Positions 34,301-64,000 of a stretch of 64,000 bases of DNA are shown in pieces. Below the pieces are notes generated by a model that saw only the letters and a program-made list of their open reading frames with translations, ran no database searches and had not been told where the DNA came from. The DNA is taken from the NCBI GenBank assembly GCA_030141605.1, contig JAQGDQ010000562.1, positions 1 through 64,000 of the forward strand. The letters are read 5' to 3'. This DNA comes from Tubiluchus corallicola. Lineage: Eukaryota > Priapulida > Priapulimorpha > Priapulimorphida > Tubiluchidae. The position numbers were made by a program, and so were the translations under genes. The first letter of the stretch is position 1, and every line of letters starts with the position of its first letter.

Positions 34301-35552
34301 GTATTATTTCAAACCTTGATACAGATGTCATTGAAAGGCTTCTTAATTATCAGATGTTAAACCAGCGAAAGTATATACATCCTTCATAACAAGATAGATT
34401 AAAAAACAGTCTTACTCAGAAACTTTTTCTAGCAGTCAACCATCTATTTTAATGGTACATCTAGTATTGCTTAATCACAGCTGAGCTTACACCAAACCGC
34501 TTACCTCTCAGCCGTTTCCTTTTTTCATGCACTCAAAACAGTTGTCTTATAAATGCTCTTCTGGCATTGGTAAACATAATTTACAATTTTTTCTCCTTAT
34601 GTTGTAAGTTTTATATGTATTGCAATTACACGTGTTAACTACTCTATAATAATGGCGTTCAAAAAGTGTAGTACTATAGTTGTCTGAAAACTGATCAGTT
34701 AGTACCTCTAGTTCGAAATAAAGTAACGGCTAGATCTACATTATATTAATAAGCTTAACTCACTGTATATTATTATATTCACTGCCATGATCAGGTGAGC
34801 CATTTGTGTCTTAATGCACATTTCCATTAAAACTTTGTGGGCCTGAATGTCTAAAAAGACGTAACCGTAAAAACGGAAACAGCAGCAAACTACCTTGCAG
34901 GGATTAATGGGAGAAACAAATAATTCCTTTACGTAAATTAACTGGAAGTTCATTTCCAGAAGAGCAAAAACCGAACTTCATAGTCTCGTTAAAAATAATC
35001 TGCTGTCCACTATGCCTTCTTTTGTAGCTCACAGCCATGTTAGCTGAAATAGCACTGAGAAGAACTTAACTTAACTCTTTCTGATAAATGATATTTTACA
35101 GGTCCAGATTAAATCAGCTAGCAGCAAGCAATATGAACCTGGACCTTAGTGAACTGCTGGCATGGCTTAATCCTACAGTTCTAGCATTGTCACAACAGTA
35201 CAGGAAAAATGAATACAAATACGCTTCGAAAGGGCTAACTCCACATGGATCTGTAGGTGGAATTGCTGGGCGACACCTGGGTTCTCTGGGTGGTGGACAT
35301 CTCGGTGGTTACAGTAATTACGGTCATGGCGTCCACCAGGGTGGCAGACATGGAGGCAGATATGGTCATCATCAAGGTTATGGTCATCGTCAAAGTTATG
35401 GTCATGGAAACGGTGGTTATGGCAGACCACATGGTTACAGTCATGGAGGAGGAATGGGTTATCGTGGTGGAGCTCACAACCGACCTATTCATATTTACAT
35501 TCACGCCCCAGGCCCCTATCCTAAACAAAGACATTATAACCGTCTTCATTAA
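31382..35552 (+). CDS. Secreted His/Gly/Tyr-rich protein, three exons, 200 aa, unknown family
   Basis: Exons: 31382-31420, 34038-34150 and 35102-35552 (603 nt). The first intron is phase 0 and the second phase 2, both GT..AG. The first 23 residues form a good signal peptide: MKLEL, then a leucine/valine-rich core split by intron 1, ending QRCTS, so the protein should enter the secretory pathway. Residues 24-98 are polar and probably partly helical, including LDLSELLAWLNPTVLALSQQ at 64-83. Residues 99-176 are low-complexity and rich in Gly, His, Tyr and Arg, with GYGH, YGHH, GGRHGG and GYSHGGG motifs. The C-terminus (PIHIYIHAPGPYPKQRHY) alternates His with hydrophobic residues. There are no cysteines after residue 21. 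Such compositions occur in metal-binding, adhesive, cuticular or biomineral-matrix proteins, but I recognise no specific family. The three-exon structure comes from splice signals and frame continuity only. Confidence 0.75.
32363..32833 (+). repeat. Degenerate ~26-bp tandem repeat plus (CAA)n in the intron of the secreted-protein gene
   Basis: Units of the type ccattttacctactcttcc then atttgtg recur, with shorter and diverged copies, from about 32363 to 32795. They are followed by a (CAA) run at 32808-32833. Three overlapping open frames of about 140 codons across it are repeat artefacts; none fits the exon phases of the host gene. Confidence 0.85.
33072..33160 (+). mobile_element. tRNA-derived SINE head
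   Basis: Box-A-like tagccaagtgg (about 33080) and box-B-like gggttcgatattc (about 33138) lie about 55 nt apart on the plus strand. This matches an internal polymerase III promoter of tRNA origin. The sequence runs on into a body that may reach the inverted-repeat region at 33378-33516. It is in intron 1 of the secreted-protein gene. Confidence 0.5.
33378..33516 (-). repeat. Inverted repeat with hammerhead-ribozyme-like core and (CATAGA)n tract
   Basis: A perfect 16-bp inverted repeat (ctcatcagctgaatag at 33399-33414, its complement at 33474-33489). On the minus strand the left arm continues CTGATGAG-GTCC-GCTA-GGGC-GAAA (33406-33383), which is the CUGAUGA...GAAA core of hammerhead ribozymes with a 4-bp candidate stem II. 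A catagacatagacatagac tract and cattttta follow the right arm. I could not build a convincing stem III and cleavage site, so this is a motif resemblance, perhaps a decayed Penelope-like or retrozyme-like terminus. A related copy is at 51905-51972. Confidence 0.4.
34140..34202 (+). repeat. Tandem 26-bp duplication spanning the exon 2 donor site
   Basis: The sequence caacaataca|g-gtaaggttggcaggt is followed at once by a second copy, caacaatacag-gtgaggctagtaggt. The duplication therefore creates two donor sites 26 bp apart (GT at 34151 and at 34177). Only the first keeps the frame of the secreted-protein gene; use of the second would bring in TAA immediately. Confidence 0.75.
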
Positions 35553-38292
35553 TAGCTTAACAGATTTACACGCCAGCAGACTGTATGTTACAATAGCAGT
35601 TTTGTGGTCACCGGAAGCTTCTGGCACACGTCCAAGTCATGTTGGAACAACTGTCAACAAACTTCAGCATACAGTTTTTTGTATTCCCGCAATTTACGCC
35701 CTTGTTTGCCAAAAGTATTATTGTAATGTTCTTTGTAAAAAAAGCATAAAACTCAATTGGAAGACCGTTGGATGGACATTGAAAATTTGGAATTAGACGA
35801 CTACAATTGTAAGTAGTTGGACTCATGTCAAATCCCAACAACCCTATAGTAAATAGCTTGTGTTTCAAATTAATATTGTAGTTTTTATATCCATATCATG
35901 AAATTTTGTCGTGTATGATTTTGTGACACCTATTTATTGATGCAGTTCATGTAAACAATATTTACTTTGGCTATACAAACTGTTAATATTCACATATTTA
36001 TAGCGTTCATTGTTCATGCTTCATTGTTTACTGAAAATGTAAAGTCACTTTCATTGCCTTGGTTATTTGCAAATTTTGACTAAAACTTCTGTTATTTTTT
36101 GGCTGGGTATTCATTCTGACAAAGGGCTAATTACAAGGCATGTCTGCTGGTTTCACATGGATAGTGGCCTTCTATGGATCATAAAGTCATTTCCATCTGA
36201 CAGAAAAAATCAATACTAGAAGGAGCAGAATCTGATATTGTCCAGTTCTAGGTTTGATCCCTAAACCTTTGAGTTCTAGTCGTTCATTTGTCAACCATCA
36301 TCCAAGGTTTTCACAGCAAGAGAATTAAGTCTGTTGTAAGATTTTATCTGGCAAGAATAAAGAGACAAACTAGGACTAATATTTATAATGTTACTTTAAT
36401 AAATGTAGATATCTGTGTTGTAAAACCCATGGCAGAAGATATTTTCTTGGAACAGGAGAATAAAATAATAAAAACATAGAACAAGCTATTGCAGAACCCT
36501 GAAGAACACCAGCACTGATTTCATGCACAGAAAACAATTCCTAAACAAGTTCCAGTTCGTGACTGTTGAGGTATGACAATACAATACAACTGATAGAATG
36601 CTGCCATCTACGTTTATGATTGAAGTTTGTATAGTACACCTTTGTGAAAGCATTGGATATGTCAAGAGCTAATAATCTAGCATCACCTATGCCTTGTAAA
36701 TATGCTTGGTGATTAATGACAGCACATAATCAATGGACAGCAATGTCATTTGTCAAAGTGTAATGAAAGCTTATTTACCAAGGCCTACACAGATTTTACT
36801 AATGTTTTGCAGCAGACTAACAACGCAGTAATTATTTGAATCTGATTTTTCACAGGTGTGTTTATATTATATAGCTCTTTATATGTAAGTACGTGCTTAA
36901 TTATCTATGTAGCATAAGTTGGCCAAGTAATGGTTGGGTAGTTTGGCCAGAACACTAGACAGTTCCTAAGTTTTAACACAAATGTCGAAAATCCAGCATC
37001 TCCACATGCAGTCTTCAGAATCTATTGTTGAAATGAGACATGAGCAATGTGTTATACAGACATCAGAAATTAAAAAATCGGTTTGAGATGGAAATAATGG
37101 AAGCTTCATCCTTGATATTAGTTTTTGCTACAGTTTGGCAGGCAGTTCAGCTTTGTCAAGTGAGGAGGCATGATCCCTGAATCCAGGGTACAAAGAGGGT
37201 ATAGTATATTTTAACAGTGGCATACTTTATGGTTGCAAAGCAGATGTCAAATGAACTACACAAAAAAAGCCTATGGAAACTGATGTATTAGAACAAGTTA
37301 TGAATTGTGCTTGTTTGTGTAACCAGGATATTTTTCACATTAGTTTTGGCTTTTCTAGTAGGCGGATAAAGTGATTACTATACTACCAAGTTAATATCAA
37401 CATAAATTCTTGAACGTTTCTAATTCTAACATAAAAACTATTACTGTAGACATAGAAAACATTGTTGCTTATAGACAAGCAGAAAGCACCTGGTGCTCAA
37501 GATCAGGCAGAAACAAGTGGCACATTGATGACAAGAAGCAGCATTTTAGTATCTGAATTTTATTACCTCACCTTACAACAATTTAAAAAATAACAACATG
37601 CATATTTAGAATCAGTTGCAGAATTTTTGTCAAATTATCAAAACCAACATAAAATATTACAGGAGTTACCAAAATCATCATATTTCATACACTACTTGTA
37701 TAAAAAGTGCAGAGAAATATTATTAACAAGCTTTTAGTATTTTATAGCTAACAATAGTGTGCAAAATTTTGTTAGGCTATAAATTTTGACTCAGTGTCTT
37801 GCTATATTAATGTTGTTAAGTAATAGGTAGATGTTCTGCTTCAGTGTCTCTACAGATACAATGATTTGTTTAAACATGTCAGGCAAGTGCAGTGAACAGA
37901 CACAAAAAACCATCCAAGAAATCTTCACTATGCAGAATATAAAAATTTAAAGAAAGTTGTTGACATGTAGGTAACATAAGTTCTACTTAGTTTTATTATA
38001 TTGACAAAAGCCTTACCATAAAAGAATGCTTAGCTACATTTTGAAAATTACCTAGAAAACACTAGTAATAACATCTTATGCTATTCCTTACTCTTTTACT
38101 ATTAAACTAATACTCAACATCATTAAGTGATTTTTAGCAATCAGGTAACGATGGTTTAAAATTACAATAACACAAATTGCAATCACAATAATAATTTATC
38201 ACAGATTTGCATAATTAATCAAAGAAGACATTAACAGATTACCATATTTTGTGTTATTGCTGCACTTACGTCGTAGTACCAACCTGTCCAGG
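35553..38292. other. Convergent intergenic region between the secreted-protein gene and PEX5
   Basis: It holds the 3' UTRs of both flanking genes and otherwise AT-rich sequence without a gene I can support. On the minus strand an AATAAA (plus-strand TTTATT at 37992-37997) about 300 nt behind the PEX5 stop is a possible polyadenylation signal. On the plus strand AATAAA occurs near 36356. Confidence 0.45.
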
Positions 38293-57624
<19,332 letters not shown>

Positions 57625-57644
57625 TGTTACCAGATGTGTCTACC

Positions 57645-59934
57645 CTGTGAAATGTAAATACCAAGTGACTTTGTCTGTATAATGCATCTAATACATTCAA
57701 AACAAAATTATGCATCAGTGTTTCAAATCATTAACATACTTTGTTCCAGTTTAATTAAAAAAACATCATCTGTCGAGACAAACACGTGTAACACTTTATA
57801 AGGAGAGATTTCAGCTTAATCAGAACTGCTAAAAGCCTAAACCATGTAGTAAACAATTAAGTTAAATATCAATGTCATAGAAATAAAAATGCAAATCAAA
57901 AAGTTCCAAAAAGCTGCAAATTTGCCTGAAACTCCCTAAAAAACTGGCTTTAAGTGAAAGTCAAAAGTTTCTCATTTTTTCTTTTTCTGCTTATAAACAC
58001 TGTAAGCAGGATGGGGGGGGGGCATATTTTGCCTTGCCTTAGAAAAGAAAATCTGAAAATCCAATTTTAAAGTGGCTCTTCATTGAGACAAAGAATTTAT
58101 TTGAGATGAAGGGCTCTTGTTTGAGGTCCTTTAATTAAGATAAGGACCTCTCCTTAAAGTCCTTTATTTGAAATATGGGGCCCCAGTTATGCAAATGTTG
58201 CTAAAACATATCACAAGTAAAACATATTCGAGACGAGTGCGAGCAAATTGGAAGGTGGCTCCATCTGAGGGGCCCACACAATTTTCTTAGCCTAGAGGCC
58301 CACAAAGGTAATAATCCGGCCCTGAATGCAAGGCTGCTGTTTTTCATCTGAATACATCCCCAATAAAAGCAGTTAATTGCTTAATGGTATAAGAATGCTT
58401 TGTGTGCACGATTTGTGCCTCTATGATCAAACATGAATATGAAAAGAATTTGCTTTATGATTAGTTCTAAGAATAAACCCCCGATTACTCATTTTTAAAA
58501 TCAAATTTGACCAATGGAAGAAACTGTGAAAAAGTCAGGACAACCTGAATTTCAGCTATAAGGCTTTCGATTACAAGTCCAATGCTGCGGAAAGTAAACC
58601 ACACAGTCCCTTCCAAGAGCTCAAAAACAAATCCATCAATTACAACTGTGAATTTACTCAAGTCAGTAGAATTTCTAACCAATATAGAACCTTAACTTTC
58701 AAGGGGGAAGGGCTCAATAGCTCTACTCCTCTCTTCATTCGCTGCTTTCTTAATTGTGTCATATGGGTGTTAAAACAATTACCTATTGCTATGTAGGTAT
58801 TAAGAAACAGTTGTTATACATGTTCCTAATGCATTTAAATTCTTATATACAAGAGACTGGTGTGAATATAAAATTATCTAAAAGATCTAGATCTTTCTTT
58901 TTTGTATTTAATTTAAAGGGCTGTATCATTTTAGTGGCCATAGTATTTAGTAATGTTTCCAATGGGTACCTGGGTATCCGAGTAATTATCCTGATTTATT
59001 TCCTGACCCAGGTACTTCTACCCAGTTCCAACAGTGAAAACGCAGACATTATTTGTGGTATGACATCCATTGTTTAGAACTTAGACTTTAAATGCCACTT
59101 TCTGCTACACACTTCTACAATTAATGTTAGTAAACAAACGAAATAGTTTATTAACATTAAAAAAACATTTCAGGCCACTAACGAAGATACGAACAAACTA
59201 ATTATTAAGTTATTATTAAGTTTGTTAAATTATTAAGTTAAATTATTAGTTTGTTTATTATTAAGTTTAACAGCACATAAAAAGGATAATACAGATTATT
59301 TTATTCCCCTAATTCCTATGCTGTATTAATAGTGCTCTATGTAGTACTACCTAAGCTGGCATAGCTGACTCATTGAGAAAGCGTGCAATTAAGTAATTAA
59401 GAAGTCTAGCAGATAAAAACTCACTGAAAGATTGTGTGGAGGAAAACACTAACTCACAGCTCGTGTGTTCAGGCCTTCAGCCTGTAATAAGTGAAAGCTT
59501 GTTGTTAACATGACAGTGTATTTACTTGAAATGCATCAGTGGTTGTTTTTATTTACAAATATAAATGATTTCAATTTCTTAACTGCTGCTGAATCTTAAC
59601 AATCTGGTACCCGGGTACCTGGACTGGTGTAAGGAAAAGGGCACCGAGTTTCATTTTTGCTATCCATGTAAATACTAGTGCTTAGTAATATATCACAATA
59701 TAATAAAAGAAGATAGAAGAACAAATTATTTCACACATATATAAATTAAGAAAGACATCAGCTTTATGTGCGAGTCTTCCTTTGACTTCTGGTGTTGAAG
59801 CATTGCAGGTGGCTAGTGGGGGGTACCTCAACTGGATCTAAGGTTTTCTAAACTTGCTATTACAAAGCTTGCAAAAATTGAATATAAGCCACTATCTAAT
59901 CATCTGAAACATCAAATAAGGAATTTATTTTAAG
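57645..59934. other. Region upstream of PEX5
   Basis: It should contain the PEX5 promoter and the 5' UTR exon implied by the acceptor at 57645, but I cannot point to either. A run of G is at 58011-58022. Around 58256-58324 the sequence ggggcccac ... ggcccacaaaggtaataatccggccctg reads, on the other strand, as a hAT-like terminus beginning CAGGGCCGGATTATTACC. Its partner end was not found. Confidence 0.4.
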
Positions 59935-59937
59935 CAA

Positions 59938-61625
59938 GTGGTATGGGTAATATTAAGTTCGTTTTCCTATGGCAAAAGCTGTTTCTCTGGCATGTGGAAG
60001 GATGGGAACATTATAATCTTTCAGCTGATTTGGGTAATATCAAATTTTTTTCTCCTACAGCAAAAGCTATTTGTCTGGCACAGGAAGTTGAGAAAAATGA
60101 GGTTGTCATTATCATTCGGTTGATTCCAGAAATTGATTTCGACCCAAACGACAATTTTACAGATATTCCTGTGGCAAAACCTAATTACTGGAATGTACTT
60201 GGATCCTGAAAGAATAGGTCAGAGCCACAAGAACAACTTGGAAAAGATTTAGTCTTGAATTTTTTGCACAGTCTTCCGGATAATGCTGTTTTTGCATTTA
60301 CTGATTGTTCTTGTACAGACAATCCTAATCCTAGGCCATCTAGAGCATGAGTAGTAGTTTATTTTCATATGTTTATTCACATTTTCAGCAGTTTCATCAG
60401 ATCAGTAAACCAGTAGCATTGCATGGATCCATCTTGTTAGCTGAACTCTGCTATTTTTGCTGTGTTACAGTTTGTTGCAGAACTATTAATCTTTATAGTT
60501 ACGGATGTTAGAAATGTCACAGTTTTTTTCAGACAGCCAGTGTTCAGTAGGCAAGGTGTCTTTAGGATGGACTTGTAACTGTTACAAAGATGTACGCGAT
60601 AGTATAAAAAATCATGTTTTCCTTTTAGTATTGATATTCATGTTAACTTTGTATGGGTTCCTAGTCATTGTAGTATTATCGGAAATGATTTCACTGATTC
60701 CTAGACTAAAATGGCTGCCCATGATGCTCAATTTAATGATGTAAATTCCTGTATTTACACTTGCAAGCTCTCAGGAATGCAAGCCGAAAAATTTTACTAC
60801 ACAAATGGCTGTTTCGGTGGAATCATTCTTCAAATGTTAGATTTTCTATCATTTGTGTTCTTTAATAGAAGGCTTGAGTATCCTTTATCTTCAATAGGAG
60901 GCTTGAGTATCCGTTATCTTCAATAGAAGGCTTAATGTGCTATCTTCAATAGAAGGCTTAATATATGTTGTCTTGATTAGAGGGCTTGAGTATCCATTAA
61001 AGAGCCAATTTTCCAAGCTTCTTCAATTACGTACAGGGCACACTAAACTTAGCTACTATCTTCATAAGATTAGTAGCATTGATTGTCCACTCCGTGAGCA
61101 CGGTTCAGTGGAACCTATTGAACATTTTTTGCCTGAGTGTGCACTTTATTCTAATCAAACGGGTGTGCTGTTATACAACATTTTCCAGTATACTGGCTTA
61201 TCTAACTTCAAGTTAGCAGATATATTCTCATGTGAAGATACTGTACAAAGATATTGTGATTTTGATGCGATAATTAAAGACCTTTGTTCTTTTATAGATA
61301 CCACTGAACGTTTAATAAGCAGACGCCATTATAATGCCCATGGTTCGTCAGTGTTAGAGTCACATCACCGTGAACTCCTTTTCAGTTATTTGTCAGAATG
61401 ATAAACTGCTCCTGTGTTGATTAAAGCATCAATGTGAATATGTTGTCGACAGACTTTGATGTTGACAAAAACGCATAATGCACAACACTGACAATAATGG
61501 TTTCTTAGCTTCATGACAACGATCTTGAATTAAGATTATAATCATTGTGCAAAACAAATCAAATGTTAGGAAAATCAACAAGTTAAATAAACAGCAACTA
61601 CTGAACTAGTAGTAGTAGTACGTTA
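59938..61625 (+). pseudogene. Decayed LINE 3' half with RNase H domain
   Basis: In shifting plus-strand frames: an RNase H start NFLHSLPDNAVFAFTDCSCT (about 60255-60318; TDCS where TDGS is usual), an RNase H end FVWVPSHCSIIGNDFTD (about 60648-60700; canonical WVPSH-GI-GNE), and the frame 60937-61401. That last frame has LLQLRTGHTKLSYYLHKI, then CPLREHGSVEPIEHFLPEC and TTERLISRR, the C-terminal zinc-knuckle-like region of LINEs. A tail aaataaacagcaactactg followed by (TAG)n ends near 61622. An RNase H domain points to the I/R1/LOA-type group of LINEs. There are at least three frameshifts or stops. Confidence 0.78.
60855..60985 (+). repeat. Short tandem repeat inside the LINE remnant
   Basis: About five copies of a roughly 30-bp unit, aatagaaggcttgagtatcc then ttatcttc, with variants ttaatgtg and ttaatatatg. 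The array separates the RNase H part from the C-terminal part of the LINE and explains part of the disrupted frame. Confidence 0.75.
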
Positions 61626-62439
61626 TAAATTTAACAAATATGATGATTTTAAGACGTTACAGTTGCCAGTTCCATGATCTATGGGTACCTTTACGGACGT
61701 AACTGAGCTACATGATACGTCTCATACATAATAATAATTCAGAACCGGATTTAATCATAAACTCCCAACTAAAGAGCTCTAAGTTGTTTTACACTATAAC
61801 TTCTTCTAAAATCTGATGTCGGGCGCGGAGTAGGCCATTAGCCAAAGAAGTTCGCTTCTGCTAAAGCGCATGTGGTTAATTTGTGGAAAAGCAGTGACGT
61901 ACGTGGCAGCTCAAGTAGGGCACTGGCGATTTCTGTCGAGAATCGAGTATTATGACATAATAAAACTAAATTTGTTTTAGAAAAAAACTAACTTTATAAT
62001 AATGATGGATAGTCCTTGACAATTTACAAATGTATTTTTTTACAATAATATTATCATTATTATTAGCTCCATTAATATCACCATTACATTAAACTAAGGA
62101 TCTAATGTTTTAAAGAGAGAAATTGTGTAGGGCACATAGTCAGCTAGTCTGTTTACTTAGTAGAAAACAATTATTTGTCCAAGAGGTAATGAAACAGATC
62201 AGCTGTCTGTGAAGCGAGAAAAAATAAGAAATGATATTATACCTGAAGCAAATGTTGGAATCGCCTAAAAAGCGGGCTTATTTCACTTCAAAATTATTAA
62301 CATCGAAGCCAAATTTAATATTGGCCGTTATACTATAAAATTATAGTTCAAAATAAATTCGTTTTCAATTATTATTATCAAATAAACAAGGATAACGAAC
62401 GTTACCAGTACGGTTAACGACTCAATTCGTGACCTGTCG

Positions 62440-62535
62440 CTACTGTCCTACTTGGGCAACCGATGTATAACACGTACTACTTGGGCTAGCCCATGTACGC
62501 CAAATGTCCTACTTTGGCTAGTGTCCTACCTTGCT
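62440..62535 (+). repeat. Short repeats of cctacttgggcta
   Basis: The motifs gtcctacttgggca, gtactacttgggctag, gtcctactttggctag and gtcctaccttg occur within about 95 bp, each with atgta/cacgta-type spacers. They form an irregular tandem array. Confidence 0.55.
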
Positions 62536-62668
62536 CCAAACACTGATAAACGTAGCCAAAGTATACAAAAACAAACGAGGGAATCAGCGCAGTAGTTCGC
62601 GCAGTTAGTGTCGCCCTAGCGGCAGTTCAGTACGGACTGTTGTTGTCAGGTACGATATAGCGCAAGCT

Positions 62669-62801
62669 GTGTGTACTGTAGCAGATGAATTGATGAGACT
62701 ACCAAAGCAAGACCGGTTAACAGGCGCTCTAAATTGCTCAGCAGTGAGTTGCGAAAACACAAATAAAAATATCTTCTTAAATTTTGCAAGGATGCAGCCA
62801 G
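62669..62801 (+). CDS. Possible exon with the start of a THAP-type zinc finger
   Basis: The frame reads, from an ATG at 62693, MRLPKQDRLTGALNCSAVSC then ENTNKNIFLNFARMQPG and stops being plausible at a donor-like CAG|gtaatt at 62801. CSAVSC-EN...IFLNFAR resembles the opening of THAP domains (C-SA-GC-N...FH-FP), with the first zinc-binding cysteine pair. The downstream C and C-x2-H part was not found before the right edge. If real, it could be a THAP gene or the N-terminus of a THAP-bearing transposase. It may equally be chance. The frame opens upstream with a GTG, not an ATG. Confidence 0.3.
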
Positions 62802-62993
62802 GTAATTATAATAAAATGTTAATTATAACACAGTTTTGTAACTTTTGTTACAAGTTAAATATTTTGTACACTAAGCAAAGACTGCAAGGCCTACATCTCT
62901 CTTTGGTGATTTATAGCAGCTGTTATATTTTTGAATATTATTTAAAGCATGCATAAGGCACTAAGAATAATTAGTAGTTAAAATAAAAACTAT

Positions 62994-63144
62994 TTTAATG
63001 ATGTAAATTCCTGTATTTACACTTGCAAGATCTCAGGAATGCAAGCCGAAAAATTTTACTACACAAATGGCTGTTTAGGTGGAATCATTCTTCAAATGTT
63101 AGATTTTCTATCATTTGTGTTCTTTAATAGAAGGCTTGAGTATC
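62994..63144 (+). repeat. 151-bp near-identical duplicate of LINE segment 60732-60882
   Basis: By eye the two 151-bp segments differ at two positions (gcaagctctc/gcaagatctc and gtttcgg/gtttagg). The copy starts and ends abruptly. It is followed by imperfect ctcatatctcagcctcatag repeats. Confidence 0.85.
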
Positions 63145-64000
63145 TCAAGCCTCATATCTCAGCCTCATAGCCTCATATAATCATATCTCATGAATATTAA
63201 TAGGCTTATTTACAAAAGAAGTTAAAAAAGTTGATCATAAAGAAAGTTTGCAAATACCTGGCTCATGTAGTATTCTATTTCTGGAGAAATATTTTCTCTA
63301 AAAACATTCCTATTTAATATGTTCTTATCAGGAAATATAACTTGAAGTAATATTAGGCCTGACTTTCCTGTGTAATACCTTTCATAGAAAAAACTCGATT
63401 TTTTCAGAAGAGCAATTAATTTTTCCAGAATAAAACTTAATCTAAGCATCTACATGTTTTGTTAATTCCAAGTTAAAAGATGTTTAAAAAGCATATAATC
63501 ATACATTGGCCTTTGTTATGAGTTGGAGTTGGTTATGAAATCACGTTGAACAAACGGAGATGCATTTATGACATTACTCCTCTTTTTCATTATCAGTGAA
63601 CAAAAATATAACAAAACAAAACATCAGAGCTGTCATCCTAAGCAGCCGACATTACTTCCACCTATATAACAAGGTCAAAATCTAGTTACGGAATCAGGTG
63701 AGAAGCCAACCTGGCACATAAATTCGAATCGGCAGGCGTGTCATAACACTTTATATATCATGTGCAGACGTCACTTATATTTAGCCTATTTTTTTAAGAT
63801 TCAGTTAGGCTTACGTCAAAATAGGAGTTCATTAAATACAGTTTGCTTACATATAAAAAATGTACTTGTATAAGTGTACTAATAAAACACCTGTGGCTAA
63901 ATCCACTGACAAGTCTTGATAAATATTTATTGATGGGCTTAGGTTAATTGATTTTATACAGGCCTAGGTGCTAAGGGCAATCAATTTATATGGTTAAATA
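63145..64000. other. Right edge, no supported gene
   Basis: The sequence is AT-rich. The minus-strand open frame 63449-63222 (75 codons) has no motif I recognise. Short ctcatat repeats occur at 63150-63190. I see nothing else here. Confidence 0.45.

Noticed and set aside
35257-35796. 179-codon frame overlapping exon 3 of the secreted-protein gene
   Set aside because: It is a shadow in another frame of the Gly/His-rich exon; it has no signal peptide and runs past the true stop without splice support.

Overview
This window looks like AT-rich genomic DNA from an invertebrate animal. The protein-coding genes have spliced exons with GT..AG introns of about 0.3 to 3 kb, and the proteins are clear orthologues of animal genes. 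The space between exons is filled with tandem repeats and decayed transposons (LINEs, tRNA-derived SINEs, hAT-like, pogo-like and other TIR elements). I cannot fix the phylum; a marine invertebrate, possibly a non-bilaterian, is only a guess.

Layout. (1) 1-7950, minus strand: the first five coding exons of SF3B4, a U2 snRNP splicing factor, running off the left edge. Its introns carry a 41-bp minisatellite of about 2.9 kb, a 32-bp minisatellite, and a 120-nt 5S rRNA-like sequence followed by a GC-richer block. (2) 7951-17400: no host gene; two LINE remnants, an interstitial telomere-like tract, and a 1.3-kb hAT-like element with perfect 8-bp target duplications that itself contains a nested 96-bp hAT-like MITE. 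(3) 17401-26514, plus strand: a complete six-exon TP53I3/PIG3-type quinone oxidoreductase (352 aa). (4) 26515-31381: gene-poor. (5) 31382-35552, plus strand: a three-exon gene for a 200-aa secreted His/Gly/Tyr-rich protein that I do not recognise as a named family; this is the most interesting gene of the window. (6) 38293-57624, minus strand: a complete 14-exon PEX5 (609 aa), convergent with the previous gene. Its introns hold pieces of LINEs (reverse transcriptase, APE endonuclease, C-terminal domain), SINEs, MITEs and two large tandem arrays. (7) 57625-64000: a decayed RNase H-bearing LINE, a near-identical 151-bp duplicate of part of it, and a weak THAP-like exon near the right edge.

The host genes do unrelated housekeeping jobs: splicing, NADPH-dependent quinone reduction and peroxisomal protein import. 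There is no operon-like logic. Exon boundaries were worked out by hand from splice signals, reading-frame phase and protein homology. All three complete genes sum to whole codon numbers with no internal stop, which supports the models. Coordinates could be off by a base or two.
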